64,000 bases of DNA from Mogibacterium sp. (GTDB taxonomy: Bacteria > Bacillota > Clostridia > Peptostreptococcales > Anaerovoracaceae). The position numbers and the translations under genes were made by a program. Where the stretch lies: contig DUVP01000032.1 of NCBI GenBank assembly GCA_012840975.1, positions 1 through 64,000 on the forward strand. Direction: 5' to 3'. The stretch's first letter is position 1. Each line of letters starts with the position of its first letter. Below the pieces are notes generated by a model, which saw nothing but the letters and a program-made list of their open reading frames with translations, did not search any database and was not told the DNA's origin. Below, in pieces: positions 58,754-64,000 of the stretch.

Positions 58754-59743
58754 ATGAAAAAAATTTTGCATATCGGAACAGGCGGTACAATCGCTGCAAT
58801 ACTATCTGATGAAGGCTATGTTCCCGGAATCACATCCAAAGAACTCCTTTCCCATGTTCCTGAAATCAAATCAATGTCCGAAACAGACAGTATCCAGGTA
58901 TGTAATCTTGACAGTACCAATATAACTCCGGAACATTGGATTCAGGTTGCCGATGCTATCAGGGATAATTATGATATGTATGACGGCTTTGTTATAACTC
59001 ATGGAACAGATACGATGGCATACACATCGGCAGGCTTAAGCTATCTGATTCAAAACTCTCCAAAGCCTATCGTCCTGACGGGAGCACAGCAGCCTTACGG
59101 CTCCGCGCAGACAGATGTGACCCGTAATATAACAGATGCCTTCACGTACGTATGCAACGATGACAGTGCCGGAGTAAGAATAGTTTTCTCAGGTCGGGTA
59201 ATCGCCGGAACTAGGGCAAGAAAAAATTATACGAGAAGTTTTGCCGCCTTCGGATCTGTTAATTTTCCGGCAGTTGCAGAAGTGCAAGGCAGTAAAATTA
59301 TTCGTTTTATACATGATAACAATTCGGGCAATCCTGTTTTCGCCGATGGACTTAATACAAACGTCGGTCTGGTTAAGCTTGCTCCGGGACTGGGAGGCGA
59401 AATTCTTGAATATATAACCGAGCACTATGACGGGCTTGTGGTTGAAAGTTTCGGTACAGGAGGTTTACCTGAATACTCTGATTACTTTAATCTGATAAAA
59501 AAAGCTGCTGATAACGGCAAACATATTGTAATGACGACACAGGTTCCTAACGAAGGCAGCGATTTAACTGTCTATAAACCGGGAAGTATTGTCAAAAACT
59601 CCCTACAAGTTCTTGAAGCTCACGATATGACAAGCGAAACCGCATTCGCCAAGCTTATGTGGATTTTAAATATTACCTCGGACTTCAACAAAGCAAAGGA
59701 TTTGTTTTACACAAATATAGACCACGATATTCTATATGTGTAA
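58754..59743 (+). CDS. L-asparaginase (type I-like)
   Basis: ILHIGTGGTIAAILSDEGYVPG, GFVITHGTDTMAYTSAGLSYLI. Confidence 0.95.
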   Translation: MKKILHIGTGGTIAAILSDEGYVPGITSKELLSHVPEIKSMSETDSIQVCNLDSTNITPEHWIQVADAIRDNYDMYDGFVITHGTDTMAYTSAGLSYLIQNSPKPIVLTGAQQPYGSAQTDVTRNITDAFTYVCNDDSAGVRIVFSGRVIAGTRARKNYTRSFAAFGSVNFPAVAEVQGSKIIRFIHDNNSGNPVFADGLNTNVGLVKLAPGLGGEILEYITEHYDGLVVESFGTGGLPEYSDYFNLIKKAADNGKHIVMTTQVPNEGSDLTVYKPGSIVKNSLQVLEAHDMTSETAFAKLMWILNITSDFNKAKDLFYTNIDHDILYV

Positions 59744-59793
59744 AAAAACTGTCTTTGTTTCAAAAAAGAAAAGATTGCCCGGACAGAACATAA

Positions 59794-59838
59794 AAGAGCA
59801 TCGCAGCTCCGGTTATTTACGGATACTGCGATGCTCTT
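59794..59838. terminator. Bidirectional terminator between asparaginase and rubrerythrin genes
   Basis: aagagcatcgcag...ctgcgatgctctt perfect inverted repeat. Confidence 0.8.
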
Positions 59839-59884
59839 AATTCCTTAAACACTATCGTTGATAATTTTATCAACTTACCTATTT

Positions 59885-60424
59885 TTAATAGTTCTCACAG
59901 TTGATTTCGAAATATGACTGTGAATGTGCACATGCCGGACAAATCTGAAGAGCTTCTTCACCTGTTACAAGGTGTCCGCAATTGCGGCACTCCCATACCT
60001 TAACTTCGCTCTTCTTGAATACTTCCTTAGCCTCAACATTGCGAAGGAGTGCTCTGTAACGCTCTTCATGATGCTTTTCGATTGCAGCTACAAGACGGAA
60101 TTTTGCAGCGAGTTCAGGGAATCCTTCCTCTTCAGCTGTTTCTGCAAAATTCTTGTACATTTCAGTCCACTCATAGTTTTCACCGAGTGCTGCATCAAGA
60201 AGATTTGCTGCTGTATCGCCAATTCCCTCAAGTTCTTTGTACCAAACCTTAGCGTGCTCTTTCTCGTTTTCTGCAGTCTTGAGGAAGAGTGCTGAAATCT
60301 GCTCATAACCTTCCTTCTTTGCTGTTGAAGCATAGTATGTATACTTGTTTCTTGCCTGTGATTCACCTGCAAATGCTTCCCATAAATTCTTCTCTGTCTG
60401 TGTTCCAGCGTATTTGTTTGCCAT
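59885..60424 (-). CDS. Rubrerythrin
   Basis: Ferritin-like [13 protein letters not shown]..., two-E-x-x-H motifs; C-terminal rubredoxin CRNCG...CPAC. Confidence 0.97.
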   Translation of the reverse strand: MANKYAGTQTEKNLWEAFAGESQARNKYTYYASTAKKEGYEQISALFLKTAENEKEHAKVWYKELEGIGDTAANLLDAALGENYEWTEMYKNFAETAEEEGFPELAAKFRLVAAIEKHHEERYRALLRNVEAKEVFKKSEVKVWECRNCGHLVTGEEALQICPACAHSQSYFEINCENY

Positions 60425-60532
60425 AATTTTACCATTCCCTTTCTGTTTTTTAGTTCTATATTCGAAACACTATTAATAGTGTATTCCAACAAAAATATAA
60501 CTTTCATCAACCTCTAAGAATAGAGTCTGATT

Positions 60533-61690
60533 TTATTCTATACAAAGTTCGTCGGCAAGTTTTTTAATCTGCTCTCTGCTATCATCATTAAGAGCGGAAA
60601 GAATTGTCACTGTAGTTTCTGTGAACTTAAGATTCGTGCATTCTTCAAACATCGCTCTCATTGTCTTGGCTGCCGTCGGTGCCCACGAACCGTTTTCAAT
60701 AAGAGCTATGGTCCTGTTCTGATAATTTCTTTCCTTCAGAGAATTTATAAACTCTCTCATAAACGGAAAGATGTCATTATTGAATGTGGTTGTTGCCAAA
60801 ACGAGCTTTCCATATCTGAAAGCATCCTCGACCGCTTCTGCCATATCGTCACGTGCCAGATCCATAACGGAAACTTTACAACCTTTTTCCTTTAGAATAT
60901 CAGCTAAAAGTTCTACCGCTTTCTTTGTATTTCCATATACCGAAGTGTATGCGATAGTCACTCCTTCTGTCTCAATACCATATGATGACCAGATATTATA
61001 AAGGTTTATATAATATCCGAGATTTTCCGTCAGAATCGGACCGTGTAAAGGATATATTGCCTCAATCTCGAAGTCTGCAAGTTTTTTAAGCAGATTCTGA
61101 ACCTGCCTGCCGTACTTACCTACTATGCCGAAGTAATAACGCCTCGCTTCACAATCCCAGTCATCGTCTTCAACATCGAGAGCACCGAATTTTCCGAATG
61201 CGTCTGCAGAAAACAGGATTTTGTCCTTGCAATCATATGTCATAATGACTTCCGGCCAATGAACCATAGGAGCGGTTACAAATTTAAGGGTATGCTCACC
61301 CAGTGTTAATTCCGAACCTTCACCGACCACTACCCTTCTGTCGGCAAAGTCATCACCGAAGAAATTTTTCATCATTGTAAATGCCTTAGCGGACGATACA
61401 ATTACAGAATCTTCAAACTCTTCCATAAACTTAGCAAGACTTCCGGAATGATCCGGTTCCATATGTTGAATGATAAGGTAATCAGGACATGTATCTTCAA
61501 GCGTTTCTCTTATATTATCAATCCATTCTTGTGAAAAGTTTGCATCTACTGAATCAACAACTGCAATTTTTTCATCAACGATAATGTATGAATTGTACGA
61601 CATTCCATCAGGAACTATGTAATGTCCTTCAAACAAATCTATCTCATGATCATTTACACCAACATAGTGAATATCTTCAGCTAATTTCAT
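60533..61690 (-). CDS. FprA-type A flavoprotein (flavodiiron protein)
   Basis: IQHMEPDHSGSLAKFMEEF diiron motif; C-terminal flavodoxin IAYTSVYGNTKKAVELLADIL. Confidence 0.96.
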   Translation of the reverse strand: MKLAEDIHYVGVNDHEIDLFEGHYIVPDGMSYNSYIIVDEKIAVVDSVDANFSQEWIDNIRETLEDTCPDYLIIQHMEPDHSGSLAKFMEEFEDSVIVSSAKAFTMMKNFFGDDFADRRVVVGEGSELTLGEHTLKFVTAPMVHWPEVIMTYDCKDKILFSADAFGKFGALDVEDDDWDCEARRYYFGIVGKYGRQVQNLLKKLADFEIEAIYPLHGPILTENLGYYINLYNIWSSYGIETEGVTIAYTSVYGNTKKAVELLADILKEKGCKVSVMDLARDDMAEAVEDAFRYGKLVLATTTFNNDIFPFMREFINSLKERNYQNRTIALIENGSWAPTAAKTMRAMFEECTNLKFTETTVTILSALNDDSREQIKKLADELCIE

Positions 61691-61790
61691 TTTTAGCTTA
61701 CCTCCTTACAGAACTGTCTTATCGACATAAACAATACATCTTCATATTAACGCTTAAAATATTCCCCCTCTTAAGCCATCACATATCACT

Positions 61791-62363
61791 TTACTTTGTA
61801 TCCGTCAAATAATCAAGATATGATTCCAAATTTTTCCTGCTCATAATTCCCATATATGAATCCACGACATTTCCATCCTTATCTATGAAGTATGTTGCCG
61901 GAATCGAGCTTACTGCATATGCTTTTGCGGCTTCCAGTTCCGTATCGTAATAAACAGGAAAAGAATATCCGCCTTGACTTATAAATTTCTCTACTTTTTC
62001 TACAGTTTCTCTTCCGCCGTCAGTGAGGTTTACCATCATAAACTCAACTTCATCCCCTCGTTCCTTGTACACCTTATCAAAATCCGGAAGTTCACTTTGG
62101 CATGGACCACACCAGCTTGCCCAGAAATTTATTACAACTGGTTTTCCTGCGAAGTCTGACAGTTTAACAGTTCTGCCGCTAATATCCAGGCATGTAAAGT
62201 CAGGAGCCTCTACCTTTTGATTGTCATCGCTGTTTTCACTTTCAATACTTTCATTTCCTCTGTTATTATTCCCGCCCGATAATTTATTATAACCTATAAC
62301 GGCGACTCCAATAATAAGCACCATCGTAACTATTAATGCTATAAGTTTTTTCTTGTTGTTCAT
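61791..62363 (-). CDS. TlpA/ResA-like thiol-disulfide oxidoreductase
   Basis: N-terminal TM; VVINFWASWCGPCQSELPDFDKVYKE (WCGPC). Confidence 0.95.
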   Translation of the reverse strand: MNNKKKLIALIVTMVLIIGVAVIGYNKLSGGNNNRGNESIESENSDDNQKVEAPDFTCLDISGRTVKLSDFAGKPVVINFWASWCGPCQSELPDFDKVYKERGDEVEFMMVNLTDGGRETVEKVEKFISQGGYSFPVYYDTELEAAKAYAVSSIPATYFIDKDGNVVDSYMGIMSRKNLESYLDYLTDTK

Positions 62364-62375
62364 ATTAACTTAACC

Positions 62376-63038
62376 TCACGCAAATACTGCCATCATTTTA
62401 TTAAGAAGTCCTGCCATCATCAAAACTCCCACGATAATCAGAAATATTCCTGACGCCTTATTGATAAGATCGTAATGTCTCTTGATAAAATCAAAAGCAT
62501 CTTTCATTTTATCGATAATGAGTGCAGATATAATAAACGGTATGCCTAATCCAAGAGAATATACGAGCAAAAGCGTAAAACCTTTAAATGCCCCTCCCGT
62601 TGTTGCTGCAAGCATCAATGCAGAGCCGAGAAAAGCTCCGACGCAAGGAGTAAGGCTGACCGAATATATCATTCCGAATACGAATGCCGACACGACATTA
62701 TCCGCTTTGTATCTGCCACTTATTCCCCTAAGGAAATTCAGCGGTATTATACCCAGATATGCTAATCCAAGAATTACAACTATTGCTCCGGACACAATAT
62801 TAACTATTGTGCTGTGGTTCTTAAGAAAGAGACCTACTGTCCCTGCAAAGACCCCGAGGGCTGTAAATACTACCGTAAAACCCAGCACAAAGGCGGACGA
62901 ATTAAACAGGGTTGCTCTCTTGTTTTCTCCCGGTTTATCTCCACCTGCGAAAAACGAAATAAATATCGGCAAAAGCGGCAACATGCACGGCGATATAAAT
63001 GATATTATTCCCTCTATAAAGGTTAGTACATATTCCAT
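62376..63038 (-). CDS. CcdA-family cytochrome c biogenesis / thiol-redox membrane protein
   Basis: FIEGIISFISPCMLPLLPIFISFFAGG, YSVSLTPCVGAFLGSAL (two membrane cysteines). Confidence 0.95.
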   Translation of the reverse strand: MEYVLTFIEGIISFISPCMLPLLPIFISFFAGGDKPGENKRATLFNSSAFVLGFTVVFTALGVFAGTVGLFLKNHSTIVNIVSGAIVVILGLAYLGIIPLNFLRGISGRYKADNVVSAFVFGMIYSVSLTPCVGAFLGSALMLAATTGGAFKGFTLLLVYSLGLGIPFIISALIIDKMKDAFDFIKRHYDLINKASGIFLIIVGVLMMAGLLNKMMAVFA

Positions 63039-63064
63039 TTTGCTTAACCTTCCCTATGATAAGA

Positions 63065-63094
63065 CAAAATGCGGTTTAACATCTCCGCATTTTG
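63065..63094 (-). terminator. Terminator downstream of desulfoferrodoxin
   Basis: caaaatgcggtttaacatctccgcattttg inverted repeat. Confidence 0.6.
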
Positions 63095-63157
63095 TTTTTA
63101 TTCTCATATTTGTCGACCGTATGATCAACCATTAGCTTTAGTTCGCCAAAACTTCTT

Positions 63158-63526
63158 TTATGCTTTCCAAAGTGAATGGAGATTGCAATATTCGTATGCT
63201 GCTACTACTTCATCTCCGTCGCAAATACTGAAACAAGCTTCAGGCTTCTCGCCGGGTTTGAGTTCTTTTCTCTGTACTCCCTGCTTTGTCTCAAGAGCTA
63301 TCCATTCGATATAATGTTCTTCGATCATCGGATGCTCAACCTCTGCAACCTTAACATGAACCTTATTACCGTCTACTGTATAAACAGGTACATGCTTTTC
63401 CTGTGCTGCATCTGTTGTTCCGGCTACCAGTTCCTGCATCGGTTCTCCGCAGCAAATCATAGGAACTCCTGTTTCCTTTACCATAGCGACAATCTGTCCG
63501 CAAATTGCACATCTTTTAAATTTCAT
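63158..63526 (-). CDS. Desulfoferrodoxin (superoxide reductase, with N-terminal desulforedoxin Cys motif)
   Basis: CAICGQIV...MICCGEPM; EVEHPMIEEHYIEWIAL; SICDGDEVVAAYEYCNLHSLW. Confidence 0.95.
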   Translation of the reverse strand: MKFKRCAICGQIVAMVKETGVPMICCGEPMQELVAGTTDAAQEKHVPVYTVDGNKVHVKVAEVEHPMIEEHYIEWIALETKQGVQRKELKPGEKPEACFSICDGDEVVAAYEYCNLHSLWKA

Positions 63527-63830
63527 AATACTTTCCTCCGCTTTCTTTTTCTGTTTTAGCTTTTGTTTTTCAATATTCTTATATGGCTTCCATATTAACG
63601 TCCGCCAAATTTACATTGAGTTCAATCTATATTCAAACTGTACACTATGAAATGCCTTCTTATGTGTTAATAAGTTGAAGATTCCCCCATAAATTGTACA
63701 TTAATGTGAACATTTCACAACGCATAAGTTTAAGACAAATATCCCATACAAACACCACTTATGATAGAATTATTTTAAGAACGCATTCACATAAGTTGTT
63801 ACTTGTTATAATACCATACCGGAGGCAGAT

Positions 63831-64000
63831 ATGAAGAAATTAAATAAACTTAAAGTCAGGGAAGAACTCAAAACTTTAGACAAAGTCTCTTATGCCTCTG
63901 AGCATATCGACCTTCCCGAAGGCGGCGTTGATTGCTACGAAGGTTGTAATCCTTACGGGTTTCCACCGGAACTAGTGGAAGCGGTCCGGGAGTTCGACCT
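63831..64000 (+). CDS. PLP-dependent aminotransferase (class I/II-like), 3' truncated by window end
   Basis: ATG after ccggaggcagat: MKKLNKLKVREELKTLDKVSYASEHIDLPEGGVDCYEGCNPYGFPPELVEAVREFD. Confidence 0.6.
   Translation, partial: MKKLNKLKVREELKTLDKVSYASEHIDLPEGGVDCYEGCNPYGFPPELVEAVREFD

Noticed and set aside
62482-63135. 217-aa plus-strand ORF
   Set aside because: Antisense to ccdA; shadow ORF.

Overview
This is a low-GC Firmicutes (Clostridia-like, anaerobic) chromosomal segment. It is mostly housekeeping and metabolic genes, with no convincing phage, transposon or CRISPR array. Main blocks are: Xaa-Pro aminopeptidase (cut by the window start); a zinc transporter; an EAL-type c-di-GMP protein; tRNA-Leu; uvrC/dacF/serC/serA; a GH2 glycosidase fused in frame to a galactokinase; a SCIFF peptide and its radical SAM maturase; a GH1/GPH-transporter pair; a TPP riboswitch with thiT; NfnAB-like proteins and a thioredoxin-reductase-like flavoprotein; two ABC exporter halves; a TusA/YeeE pair; a 1766-aa BspA-like LRR protein; an RHH/SPFH pair; glsA/mnmA/asparaginase; and an anaerobic oxidative-stress cluster (rubrerythrin, FprA, TlpA, CcdA, desulfoferrodoxin). 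The most interesting observations are: (1) a gene missed by the ORF track at 1541..1858(-) that reads through an in-frame TGA after Cys and carries an 8-bp/GGG-loop hairpin downstream, which looks like a selenocysteine-encoding CC/Se-motif protein with a bSECIS; (2) a GH2-galactokinase fusion that keeps both sets of catalytic motifs but has lost the ends of the kinase domain, with its stop codon inside a 21-bp palindromic repeat; (3) a SCIFF precursor in which the expected fourth Cys is Ser. All calls come from reading the sequence. No database search was run.
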